Shown in pieces: positions 1-7,186 of a stretch of DNA of 9,967 nt (position 1 is the stretch's first letter; each line of letters begins with the position of its first letter). The DNA is from Rhodobacterales bacterium UBA3080. Its GTDB lineage: Bacteria > Pseudomonadota > Alphaproteobacteria > Rhodobacterales > Rhodobacteraceae. The DNA is taken from assembly GCA_002366645.1 (NCBI GenBank), contig DFBM01000195.1, positions 12,501 through 22,467 of the forward strand, read 5' to 3'. The position numbers and the translations under genes were made by a program. The notes under the pieces are model-generated. The model ran no database searches. It saw nothing but the letters and a program-made list of their open reading frames with translations, and was not told the origin of the DNA.

Positions 1-834
1 TTCATGTTTGTCCGCGACTGGGCCGTGACCACGGGGCGCGAATTTTATGATAGCGAGCTGCGAACAGGCGCTACGGCATGCATCATCGGTGAAACCGTCA
101 GTACCAAGCTGTTTGGCAACGGCGACCCGTTGGGCGCGACGATCCGGCTCAAGCAGATTTCTTGCCGTGTGATCGGTGTGCTGGAGTCCAAAGGCGCATC
201 AAGTTTTGGAACCGATCAGGATGATATCATTCTTATCCCGATCCGGACGTTTCAGAGGCGTATCGCGGGAAATCAGGATGTCGGGATGATCTTCGCATCG
301 GTTCGTGAAGACATGTCGACTGAAAAAGCCAAAGCCGATATCGAAAACCTGCTGCGCGAACGCCGGGGAATCGGATTTGGCGAGGAAGATGATTTCAACG
401 TCATGGACATGAAGCAAATCACTTCGATTTTAACCGGCATTACCGCAGTTCTGACCGGCCTGTTGTCAGCCGTTGCAGCCGTCAGCCTTCTTGTAGGTGG
501 CATCGGAATTATGAACATCATGCTGGTTTCGGTCACCGAAAGGACGCGTGAAATCGGTATCCGGTTGGCGGTGGGTGCCAGCGAGGGGCAGGTGCTTTTG
601 CAGTTTTTAGTGGAATCGATTGTCTTGTCTCTGATTGGCGGGTTTTTGGGAATCCTGCTGGGGCTTGCACTGGCTTATCTAGGGGCAATTCTGCTGCGAA
701 TTCCGTTTGCGCCTGAGGCGTCGATCGTGATGATCGCCTTCGCCTTTTCGGCAATCGTCGGGATAGTGTTCGGCTATTTCCCTGCGCGGCGGGCAGCACG
801 CCTAGACCCGATCGAGGCGCTACGGCACCAATAA
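1..834 (+). CDS. MacB/FtsX-family ABC transporter permease (5' end missing)
   Basis: C-terminal part of an ABC permease of the MacB/FtsX type; the reading frame is open from base 1, so the gene starts outside the window. Numbering from the first in-frame Met (base 4), residues 1-135 look like the end of a periplasmic MacB core domain, with 'VIGVL' and 'DQDDIILIPI' typical of the family. An FtsX domain follows: hydrophobic segments at about 145-175, 201-232 and 239-259, the family signature 'ERTREIGIRLAVGA' at 179-192, and the typical ending 'ARRAARLDPIEALRHQ'. Such permeases act in the inner membrane with a MacB-like ATPase and often a periplasmic adaptor, in export of peptides, antibiotics or lipoproteins or in mechanotransmission. 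The ATPase and adaptor genes, if linked, would lie to the left. The substrate cannot be told from this fragment. Family assignment is firm; the gene name macB is not claimed. Confidence 0.9.
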   Translation, partial: FMFVRDWAVTTGREFYDSELRTGATACIIGETVSTKLFGNGDPLGATIRLKQISCRVIGVLESKGASSFGTDQDDIILIPIRTFQRRIAGNQDVGMIFASVREDMSTEKAKADIENLLRERRGIGFGEEDDFNVMDMKQITSILTGITAVLTGLLSAVAAVSLLVGGIGIMNIMLVSVTERTREIGIRLAVGASEGQVLLQFLVESIVLSLIGGFLGILLGLALAYLGAILLRIPFAPEASIVMIAFAFSAIVGIVFGYFPARRAARLDPIEALRHQ

Positions 835-912
835 TGTCCAACGACAGCAGATTTCTGGTTTGATCGCGTGCGCGAGAAACTGCTCTGAAACCCTCACCAA
901 GCATAGCTTCGG

Positions 913-941
913 TTGGCGCTATCAAGGCGAATGACTATATC
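913..941 (+). promoter_or_regulatory. possible sigma70-type promoter of the small exported-protein gene
   Basis: TTGGCG at 913-918 and TATATC at 936-941 are separated by 17 bases, the optimal spacing; each hexamer matches the sigma70 consensus at 4 of 6 positions. It lies 36 bases upstream of the ATG at 978. This is a weak pattern match only, but the 143-base gap after the permease gene makes an independent promoter plausible. Confidence 0.3.
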
Positions 942-977
942 GGGCAAATAGTGATTGCGGCCAGATAAGGAGCAGAC

Positions 978-1253
978 ATGAAACACATACTTATCAGCCT
1001 GGCAGTTGGCGTTATCAGCGTGATTTCCACTTCCGCAATATCGTCGGAGTTAGATGACCACTTCAAATACCTCGCTGCGGATTTACAATCCCGTGGCTTT
1101 AATTGCCAGTATATTATCGGTACCGATCTGACGAATGACACGAGCGTTATTCAAATCATATGTGCGCAAAATGCCGATGGCACCGGCGAAGTCACGCGCT
1201 TCGAAATGAATACGGAGACGCAAATCACAACGCCGCTTCCAGCTGCTGAATAA
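978..1253 (+). CDS. small predicted exported protein of unknown function
   Basis: I do not recognise this 91-residue protein. The start is well supported: AAGGAG at 967-972 lies 5 bases before the ATG. The N-terminus looks like a Sec signal peptide, with Met-Lys-His, then a hydrophobic stretch to about residue 20 and a plausible cleavage site near 'TSAISS' (18-23), leaving a mature protein of about 70 residues. The mature part contains two cysteines (43 and 62) that could form a disulfide in the periplasm, and a pattern of alternating hydrophobic and polar residues suggesting a small alpha-beta fold. It sits alone between the permease gene upstream (same strand, 143-base gap) and a convergent hydrolase gene, so context does not reveal a role. 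Reality of the gene rests on the ribosome binding site and signal peptide; function is unknown. Confidence 0.7.
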   Translation: MKHILISLAVGVISVISTSAISSELDDHFKYLAADLQSRGFNCQYIIGTDLTNDTSVIQIICAQNADGTGEVTRFEMNTETQITTPLPAAE

Positions 1254-1255
1254 CC

Positions 1256-1271
1256 GAAAGGGCGTCCTTTT
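1256..1271. terminator. short two-sided hairpin between convergent genes
   Basis: AAAGG (1257-1261) pairs with CCTTT (1266-1270) around a GCGT loop, with a further G-U pair outside. On the plus strand the stem runs into TTTTCTATT; on the minus strand it is followed by the weaker TTTCGGTT. It lies between the stop codons of the small exported-protein gene (1251-1253) and the convergent hydrolase gene (1275-1277), the right place for a bidirectional terminator. The stem is short and AT-rich, so it would be weak. Confidence 0.4.
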
Positions 1272-1274
1272 CTA

Positions 1275-2867
1275 TTAGTCTTCGAGCGCCCGCCGCAGCT
1301 TACGAATGAATTTCGCCCGCGCCTTGTCATCGGCGGCTTGCTCAAAGGCTTCGCGCATATCGAACGTGAATTGCGCCAGATCGTTATGCCAGTCCAGTTT
1401 TATACTGGCCTCGCTAGGCAGGCGGGGTTGCGTTTGGTAGAACTTCGGCGGATTACCTGAACCTCTTAGTTCGACCTCGTCATCCAACGCAGGCGCATAA
1501 ATCCGGGTCTCGTCAAAACCGGACTTGGCCAATGCGGATTTGAGGCCAGCGATTTCCTCTTCGTCGCCATGAGTCAGAAACAGCGCCGAGGAAACCGGCT
1601 GGCGTTCCTTGATCCAGTCCAGCAACTCCTCGCGGTCGGCGTGACCCGAATAGACGTCGATCTCCCGAATTTTCGCCAACACCTGAATCTCGTCGCCCTG
1701 AATTTTGACGTTCCTCGCGCCATCCAGCAGCAAACGTCCCAATGTGCCTGGTGCCTGATATCCGGCAAATAGTACGGTGGCGTTTGTTTCCCAGAGCCAT
1801 CGCTTCAGGTGGTGACGAATCCGGCCAGCTTCGCACATACCACTGGCGGCCAGAATGATTGCGCTGCCCCCATAGTTTGCAATTTCCTTGCTTTCGTCGA
1901 CGGTAACCGTTGGTCGCACCAAAGATTGCGTCAACAGCTTTGGCCGTTCCGTCAAATCCTCAAGGTCTTGTGCGTGTTTTTCGAACACTCTGGTGATCCG
2001 GATCGCCAGAGGAGAATCCAGAAATATCGGTACGTCAGGGATTTCACCCGAGTCCTGTAGATACAATAAATCGACAATCAACTCCTGACTGCGCTCCACC
2101 GCAAAAGCAGGAATGATCAGCTTTCCGTCACCTTGAAGTGCGTCGTTTACTACCTTGGCGAAGGTCCGACGGCGATCTTCGGGCGGCATTTGAGGGCGAG
2201 AACGACTGCCGTAGGTCGATTCAGTTACCACATAGTCAAAATGGCTCGGCGCATCTGGGTCCGGTTCGAAAAGCTTGTTGTCGGGTCCGATATCACCGGA
2301 GAATAAAATCCTCAGCGGTTCTGCGTTTGTCCGTGGCGAGGTAATCTCGATCTCGATCGAGGCGGAACCCAGAATATGCCCAGCATTCCAGAACCGCGCG
2401 CGAACACCGGTTCCAGCTTCGACCCATGTTTCGTATTCGACCGGAGCTATAAACCGAAGACAATCTTGAGCATCTTGTTGCGTGTAAATCGGCGTAACCT
2501 CGGGTTTGCCGCGGCGAGCATTTCGTTGATTCAGGTGCCGGACCTCCATTTCCTGTATAAAACCGCTATCCGGAAGCATAAATGTTAACAGGTCGCGGGT
2601 GCCTTCAGTGGCCAGAATTTTACCTTTAAACCCGGCTTTTGTCAGCTTCGGCAGTAGCCCGGCGTGGTCGATGTGGGCGTGGGTTTGTAGAACAAAATCG
2701 ATGTCTGCCGGGTCAAACGGAAAATCGCGGTAGTTAAGTTCCTTCAGCGTTTTTGGACCCTGAAACATACCGCAGTCGACCAAGAAATTACAGTCGGGGG
2801 TCTTTATCAGGTAGCACGATCCGGTAACTGTCTGCGCAGCGCCGCAAAATTGCAATGTAACACCCAT
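1275..2867 (-). CDS. beta-CASP metallo-beta-lactamase-fold hydrolase (RNA-processing type)
   Basis: A complete 530-residue MBL-fold protein with an inserted beta-CASP domain, the architecture of CPSF73/Ysh1-like nucleases. Counting from the ATG at 2867, it has the zinc-binding signature HAHIDH (63-68), the further ligand His 164 in 'NAGHILGS', Asp 192 in 'FSGDIG', the acidic beta-CASP motif 'VTESTYG' (214-220), 'AASGMCEAGRIRHHL' (340-354), 'SGHAD' with His 409, and 'LTHGDEEE' with His 433. All expected metal ligands are present, so it should be an active hydrolase; RNA is the likely substrate by family, but many bacterial members are uncharacterised. An in-frame GTG at 2879 would add four residues. 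I prefer the ATG because the purine-rich GGAAGTGGAA lies 6 bases before it and would overlap the GTG. The gene is divergent from the DASS transporter gene across about 125 bases. Confidence 0.92.
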   Translation of the reverse strand: MGVTLQFCGAAQTVTGSCYLIKTPDCNFLVDCGMFQGPKTLKELNYRDFPFDPADIDFVLQTHAHIDHAGLLPKLTKAGFKGKILATEGTRDLLTFMLPDSGFIQEMEVRHLNQRNARRGKPEVTPIYTQQDAQDCLRFIAPVEYETWVEAGTGVRARFWNAGHILGSASIEIEITSPRTNAEPLRILFSGDIGPDNKLFEPDPDAPSHFDYVVTESTYGSRSRPQMPPEDRRRTFAKVVNDALQGDGKLIIPAFAVERSQELIVDLLYLQDSGEIPDVPIFLDSPLAIRITRVFEKHAQDLEDLTERPKLLTQSLVRPTVTVDESKEIANYGGSAIILAASGMCEAGRIRHHLKRWLWETNATVLFAGYQAPGTLGRLLLDGARNVKIQGDEIQVLAKIREIDVYSGHADREELLDWIKERQPVSSALFLTHGDEEEIAGLKSALAKSGFDETRIYAPALDDEVELRGSGNPPKFYQTQPRLPSEASIKLDWHNDLAQFTFDMREAFEQAADDKARAKFIRKLRRALED

Positions 2868-2992
2868 ATCGGTTTCCACTTCCGTCCATTATGTGAAAAG
2901 AATATCGCGGCGTGGCATTATTGGTGTTGATCCACGTCAAAACCTGACGGCGACGCAGGTAAGCGATACAGATCAAATTGGAACGAAGTTAT

Positions 2993-4461
2993 ATGACAAC
3001 CGAAACTGGCAGATTGATGAAACGACCCGCAGTGATCGGGATGCTTGTCGGCGTATTGATGTTTGTGGCAACGCTGTTCATTCCACCGCCGTCCGGATTG
3101 TCAGCTACCGGTTGGCATACGCTTGGACTCGCACTGCTGATGGCGATTTGGTGGAGCACAGAACCAGTTCCAATTGCGATTACCGCCCTGTTGCATTGAT
3201 CCTGCTACCGCTTGCTGGAATCGGTGATATCAAAACCGCAGGCGAGCCATTCGCGAACCCGCTTGTATTCCTGTTTCTTGGCGGTTTTTTACTTGCAGCC
3301 GCGGTAAGTCGTTGGGGGTTACACAGACGCATTGCGGGAACAATTGTCGGTAAAGTCGGGACCGAGCCACGCCAGCTAGTGCTCGGCTTTATGGTTGCCA
3401 GCGGGTTTTTGTCGATGTGGATAAGCAACACGGCGGCTGTGGTGCTCATGTTGCCCGTCGCGATTTCAATAATCATGGCTTTCGACGAAGCGGAATCCAT
3501 TCCGGAGGTCTTGCACAAACGCTTTGCTCAATCGCTGCTTTTGGGGTTGGCTTATGGTGCAAGCATCGGTGGTGTCGGCACGTTAATCGGCACTCCACCG
3601 AATGCGCTGTTGGCCGGATATCTTATGGAGAACCACGGGATCGACCTGTCCTGTGCGGCTTGGGCTGCGATAGCGATGCCGTTGGTCGCAGTATTTTTAC
3701 CACTGGCGTGGTTAATTCTGACGCGGTTTTCTTTCCCGATGCCCGCCGATTTCACCGATATGCCGCAGGTTAGCGATAGCCTACGCAGGCTGTCGCCCAG
3801 CGGAAAAATGAGCAAGGCCGAGAAGCGTGTAGGGATCGTATTTCTAGGTGCTGCCGTGCTGTGGATTACCAGACCACTTCTGAATGGGATTCCGGTGCTG
3901 GAAGGCCTCAGCGACCCCGGAATCGCGCTGATTTGTGGCTCTGTTTTGTTTCTGATCCCCAGCGGTGCCGACGATCGCAAACGGTTTCTGCTGACATGGG
4001 AAGAGGCACGAGACCTCCCTTGGCAGGTTCTGATACTCTTTGGCGGTGGGCTTTCACTGGCGGCAGCGATGGATTCCAGCGGGCTGGCGGGCTGGATCGG
4101 TCAGGGGCTGGCGGAAATTGGCGAGATGCCGGTATTTTTGTTTTTATTGCTGCTAGCGGCAACCGTTGTTCTCCTGACCGAGCTTGCCAGCAATACGGCT
4201 ACCGTCGCGGCGCTGCTGCCCGTGGCTGCGACGATTGCTTCGGCGGCGGGGATAGATGTTATCGTTGTTTCCGCAGCGGTCGCGATGGCTGCAAGTTGTG
4301 CCTTCATGCTGCCGGTCGCGACGCCGCCGAATACGCTAGTCTTTGCAACCGGCTACGTAACGGTAGCGTCGATGGTGCGGGCAGGATTGGTAATGAACCT
4401 GCTATCGATCACTTTGGTCGCAATTGTCGCTTTTGTTTTGGCGCAATATGTTGCCCTGTGA
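2993..4461 (+). pseudogene. SLC13/DASS-family anion:sodium symporter, frameshifted near the 5' end
   Basis: Encodes an inner-membrane transporter of the divalent anion:Na+ symporter (DASS/SLC13) family, typically for dicarboxylates, sulfate or similar anions. The reading frame is broken. Bases 2993-3199 encode a normal DASS N-terminus (first membrane helix, 'GWHTLGLALLMAIWWSTEPV', 'ITALL') and then hit TGA at 3197-3199. The rest continues one frame over from about 3193 ('LILLPLAGIGDI', 'NPLVFLFLGGFLLA'). One extra C after 3193 would read LLPLILLPLAG and restore a protein of about 489 residues, normal for the family. Both sodium-site SNT motifs are intact (3424-3432 and 4189-4197), as are 'GTLIGTPPNA' (3580s) and 'LPVATPPNTLVFA' near the end. 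The start is the ATG at 2993, with GAACGAAG just upstream. Either a real inactivating deletion or a sequencing error; the undamaged remainder favours something recent or artefactual. Confidence 0.85.
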
Positions 4462-4467
4462 TTTTGG

Positions 4468-5616
4468 TCAGTTTTGTTTCGGCGTTAGCGAGTGAACCGC
4501 AAACCAGCTTACAATGACTAGCGGGATGCCAATTCCGAAGGATACCCGGATACCGAAATGTTCTGCAACTAATCCAAGCAGGGGTGGAGCAATCAGGAAA
4601 GTGACAAACGAAAGCTGTGCGAGCGCAGCCACATTCGCTGCCGCGGGTCGGTCGGTTCGCTGTGCGGCGGCGGACATCGCTAACGGAAAAACGACCCCGT
4701 GGCCGATCCCCATCAGAGCAAAACCCAGTAAAGCGATTTTGAAGTTCGGCGAAAGCGTCACCAGAACAACGCCGACCCCGAGAACCAGTATCGACAGCCG
4801 CGCCACCGTAATTGCGCCAAAGCGGTCGACGTAGCTGTCCGCGAAGAAGCGCGTGATAGATTGTGTAAGTGCACCAAGCGCAAGTGCTGCTCCGCTGATG
4901 AAGGGCGCGGTCTGGAAGGTGTCGCGCATGAAAATCACGGACCAGTCAATACCCGCACCCTCAAGCAACATCGCAGACAGTGTGAAAGCTACGATCATCA
5001 GGATACCGCGCGTCGGGCGGATGAATTTTGGTGTAGCACCCTCGGAAGATATTCGTGCCGGAGCGGGGGTGTAGGTCCAAAACATTAGGAAAGTCGCCAG
5101 AGAGGTAACAATCGCGAATCCAGCCAAATGTGTGGTCGGGTTCAGCCCCATTTGCGATATTACCGCCCCGGATAGGCCCGCAGTAAAGAACCCGAAACTC
5201 CAAAACGCATGCGAGCGGTTCATGATGCGTCTGCCGACTTGGTGCTCAACCCTATCTGCTTCCAGATTTACGGCAATCTCTACCGCCCCGACCCCCGTGC
5301 CTCCCACAGCCAGAAACAGAAAAAACACGAGCGGTCCCGAAGCAGTCGACGCTGCCAGTTCTGAAATTCCCATCAGCGGAATGCCCAGCAGCATCACATT
5401 GCGAAAGCCTAGCCGTTCAAAAAACCGACCACCAAACATCAACGCGATTTGTGCACCAAAAGGCATGCCGATCAACGCCAGTCCAAGCGCGCCTTCGCCT
5501 ATTCCCATCTGCAATTGTAGGTCACCCAAGCGCGGAAACATCGCACCAAGCGCGGCGGAGTAGATAAAAAACGCGAAGTAAACGCTGTAATGGGCGGGCA
5601 AAGTGCGGGGAGTCAT
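4468..5616 (-). CDS. MFS transporter, YbjJ-like
   Basis: A 382-residue major facilitator superfamily protein with about twelve hydrophobic segments. The loop 2-3 motif appears as 'GGRFFERLGFRN' (62-73) and its second-half counterpart as 'RFFADSYVDRFGA' (257-269). Features resembling the YbjJ-like group are 'NLEADRVEHQVGRRIMNRSHAFWSFG' spread over residues 117-142 and 'EGAGIDWS' (219-226). Substrate is unknown; some members of this group are annotated as sugar or drug exporters, which I cannot support here. The start ATG (5614-5616) has a strong ribosome binding site, GGAGG, 6 bases upstream. A TTGACT hexamer in the 92-base gap to yaaA could be a -35 element, but no good -10 follows, so it may also be read from yaaA. 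The gene converges on the DASS gene with only 6 bases between the stop codons. Confidence 0.88.
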   Translation of the reverse strand: MTPRTLPAHYSVYFAFFIYSAALGAMFPRLGDLQLQMGIGEGALGLALIGMPFGAQIALMFGGRFFERLGFRNVMLLGIPLMGISELAASTASGPLVFFLFLAVGGTGVGAVEIAVNLEADRVEHQVGRRIMNRSHAFWSFGFFTAGLSGAVISQMGLNPTTHLAGFAIVTSLATFLMFWTYTPAPARISSEGATPKFIRPTRGILMIVAFTLSAMLLEGAGIDWSVIFMRDTFQTAPFISGAALALGALTQSITRFFADSYVDRFGAITVARLSILVLGVGVVLVTLSPNFKIALLGFALMGIGHGVVFPLAMSAAAQRTDRPAAANVAALAQLSFVTFLIAPPLLGLVAEHFGIRVSFGIGIPLVIVSWFAVHSLTPKQN

Positions 5617-5691
5617 TGAAGTCCTCCAATTGCGTCATTTGATTGCGCGGGCTTCGGTACTATTTACGGTCTGTACACAAATTCCAAGTCA

Positions 5692-5718
5692 AAACCGGAG
5701 CTTCGGATCTACCGGTTT
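5692..5718 (-). terminator. weak hairpin spanning the yaaA stop codon
   Basis: AAACCGG at 5692-5698 and CCGGTTT at 5712-5718 form a 7-base inverted repeat with a 13-base spacer that contains the yaaA stop codon (5709-5711). In yaaA mRNA the stem ends in CCGGTTTTGACTT, so four U residues follow the GC core. It could weaken transcription from yaaA into the MFS gene. The large loop and short U run make this tentative. Confidence 0.25.
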
Positions 5719-6506
5719 ACGTTCGCCGGAGCCTCGGGATAGTCGCGCGTGAACACCAACCGGTCCCCGTCCGACATTTCTGCGCGATAGGCATAACCGC
5801 CGTGGTCAAACCCCTTGATCCCTTCGACATCCGATATCCGGTTCTGAATCACAAACCGCGCCATGGCCCCGCGCGCTCGTTTGGCAAAGAAACTGACGAT
5901 GGCACAATCGCCGTCGCGTTCTTCCATAAACACCGGCGTGATAACCCGCAGTTGCAGTGCCTTGGGCGAAACGGCCGAGAAATATTCCACCGAGGCACAA
6001 TTAAGCAGCGTATCCGTTCCTAGTGCCTCGGCTTCGGCATTCAGTGCCAATGCCAACCGGTCGCCCCAATACTGATAAAGCGATTTTCCTCGGCGCGTCG
6101 CCAAACGACTACCCATTTCCAGCCGGTAGGGCTGGATCTGGTCCATCGGACGAAGCAATCCGTAGAGCCCGGACAAGATGCGTAGGTGGTCCTGCGCATA
6201 GGCCATCTCGTCAGCATCAAGGGAACTCGCCTCAAGACCTTGATACGTATCCCCTGCGAATGCCAGAGCGGCAGCCTTGATTTCGTCAGCCTCCGGTTCT
6301 TCGGAAAATGTCTTGAAACGGGTTTGGTTAAGTTTCGCCAACGGTTCGCTAATCGACATCAATTTACGCAAATTGGCGACACTAAGACGACGTGCGGTGC
6401 GGCTTAGACCATAGGCATCGGCTTGGAATTCCGGAAATGTCGGGTCGACTTTTGGTGTAACCGGTTCGAAATCCAGCTTTTTGGCCGGTGATATTACTGT
6501 CAACAT
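5709..6506 (-). CDS. yaaA: peroxide stress protein YaaA (DUF328/UPF0246)
   Basis: A 265-residue protein with full-length similarity to the YaaA family, whose members are around 255 residues. Recognised landmarks in order: 'ISPAKKLDF' at 5-13 (usually ISPAKTLD), 'ALAFAGDTYQGLEA' at 80-93, 'ILSGLYGLLRPMDQIQPYRLEMG' within 110-132, 'YQYW' at 144-147, 'LLNCASVEYFSAV' at 167-179, 'FFAKRARGAMARFV' at 206-219 and 'DHGGYAY' at 234-240. In E. coli, YaaA is a cytoplasmic protein that lowers intracellular free iron and so limits DNA and protein damage during hydrogen peroxide stress; a DNA-binding role has also been described for the family. The ATG at 6504-6506 begins the family's normal N-terminus, although the upstream Shine-Dalgarno (GGGG, 6-7 bases away) is poor. 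It is divergent from rluE across 128 bases. I could not identify a regulator site such as an OxyR box by eye. Confidence 0.93.
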   Translation of the reverse strand: MLTVISPAKKLDFEPVTPKVDPTFPEFQADAYGLSRTARRLSVANLRKLMSISEPLAKLNQTRFKTFSEEPEADEIKAAALAFAGDTYQGLEASSLDADEMAYAQDHLRILSGLYGLLRPMDQIQPYRLEMGSRLATRRGKSLYQYWGDRLALALNAEAEALGTDTLLNCASVEYFSAVSPKALQLRVITPVFMEERDGDCAIVSFFAKRARGAMARFVIQNRISDVEGIKGFDHGGYAYRAEMSDGDRLVFTRDYPEAPANVNR

Positions 6507-6634
6507 TGTATGCCCCGAATTCAGAATGCCCAGTCAATCCGCTGTGGCGTGACCCCTTGAATACGAAACAGGAACCCGAAGCGCAACAATTCAAAGGTTG
6601 CGGGTCTGCGGTTCATGGTGCACAGAATACCGCC

Positions 6635-7183
6635 ATGGCTAAAATCATACTTTTCAACAAACCCTTCGGCGTCCTTTCGCAATTTACCGACGCAGGAACT
6701 GCTGGTTCCACGCGCAAAACATTGTCCGAGTTTATCGACGTTGCGGGGGTTTATGCGGCGGGCAGGCTGGACAAAGATAGCGAAGGTCTGCTGGTGCTGA
6801 CCGACGACGGCAGGCTTCAGCACAAAATCAGCGACCCGAAACACAAGACCGCCAAAACCTATTGGGTACAAGTCGAAGGTGTGCCGACCGAAGCGAAGAT
6901 TCAGGAACTCCGCGACGGTGTCACGTTAAAGGACGGTAAAACCGCACCTGCGAAAGTCAAAGCGATTGACGAGCCAGCTGACCTTTGGCCTCGCGACCCA
7001 CCTGTGCGATTTCGCAAAACTGTGGCTGATAGCTGGCTGGAAATCACGATTACCGAGGGTCGCAACCGACAAGTCCGACGCATGACAGCCGCTATCGGAT
7101 ACCCGACCTTGCGCCTTATCCGCTACCGTGTCGGTAATTGGAGCATCGACGATATCGAAAACGGCAACTGGCGCGAGGCCTGA
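6635..7183 (+). CDS. rluE: 23S rRNA pseudouridine synthase, RluE type
   Basis: A 182-residue enzyme of the RsuA/RluB/E/F family that converts a uridine to pseudouridine in 23S rRNA (U2457 for E. coli RluE). Catalytic Asp 46 lies in 'GRLDKDSEGLLVLTDDG' (43-59). The N-terminal 'LFNKPFGVLSQFTD' (6-19), 'LWPRDPPVRFRK' (117-128), 'EGRNRQVRRM' (141-150) and 'PTLRLIRYRVGNWSIDDI' (157-174) match RluE rather than RsuA or RluB. There is no N-terminal S4 RNA-binding domain, as expected for RluE. The ATG at 6635 was chosen because homology begins here. The frame is open back to a GTG at 6488, but those 49 residues are unlike the family and overlap the start of yaaA. The Shine-Dalgarno before 6635 is weak. 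It converges on fliI with 3 bases between stop codons. Confidence 0.93.
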   Translation: MAKIILFNKPFGVLSQFTDAGTAGSTRKTLSEFIDVAGVYAAGRLDKDSEGLLVLTDDGRLQHKISDPKHKTAKTYWVQVEGVPTEAKIQELRDGVTLKDGKTAPAKVKAIDEPADLWPRDPPVRFRKTVADSWLEITITEGRNRQVRRMTAAIGYPTLRLIRYRVGNWSIDDIENGNWREA

Positions 7184-7186
7184 CCT

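Noticed and set aside
533..925. Long minus-strand ORF antisense to the permease gene
   Set aside because: Arg/Pro/Ser-rich product with no family features; a shadow of the plus-strand coding frame.
835..977. Rho-independent terminator after the ABC permease gene
   Set aside because: Only 4-base stems such as TCGC/GCGA around 868-879 are present, with no T run.
2351..2365. CTCGATCGAG palindrome and GATCTCGATC repeat
   Set aside because: It lies inside the hydrolase gene where it encodes an alternating Ile-Glu strand ('IEIEIT'); codon repetition explains it.
2893..3192. Extended N-terminus of the DASS transporter from a GTG at 2893
   Set aside because: This 100-residue stretch has no membrane helix or family motif and is the off-frame reading of the real N-terminus, which lies in the other frame from 2993.
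3188..3199. Programmed ribosomal frameshift in the DASS gene
   Set aside because: No slippery heptamer, no internal Shine-Dalgarno at suitable distance and no strong downstream structure seen by eye; a lost base explains it more simply.
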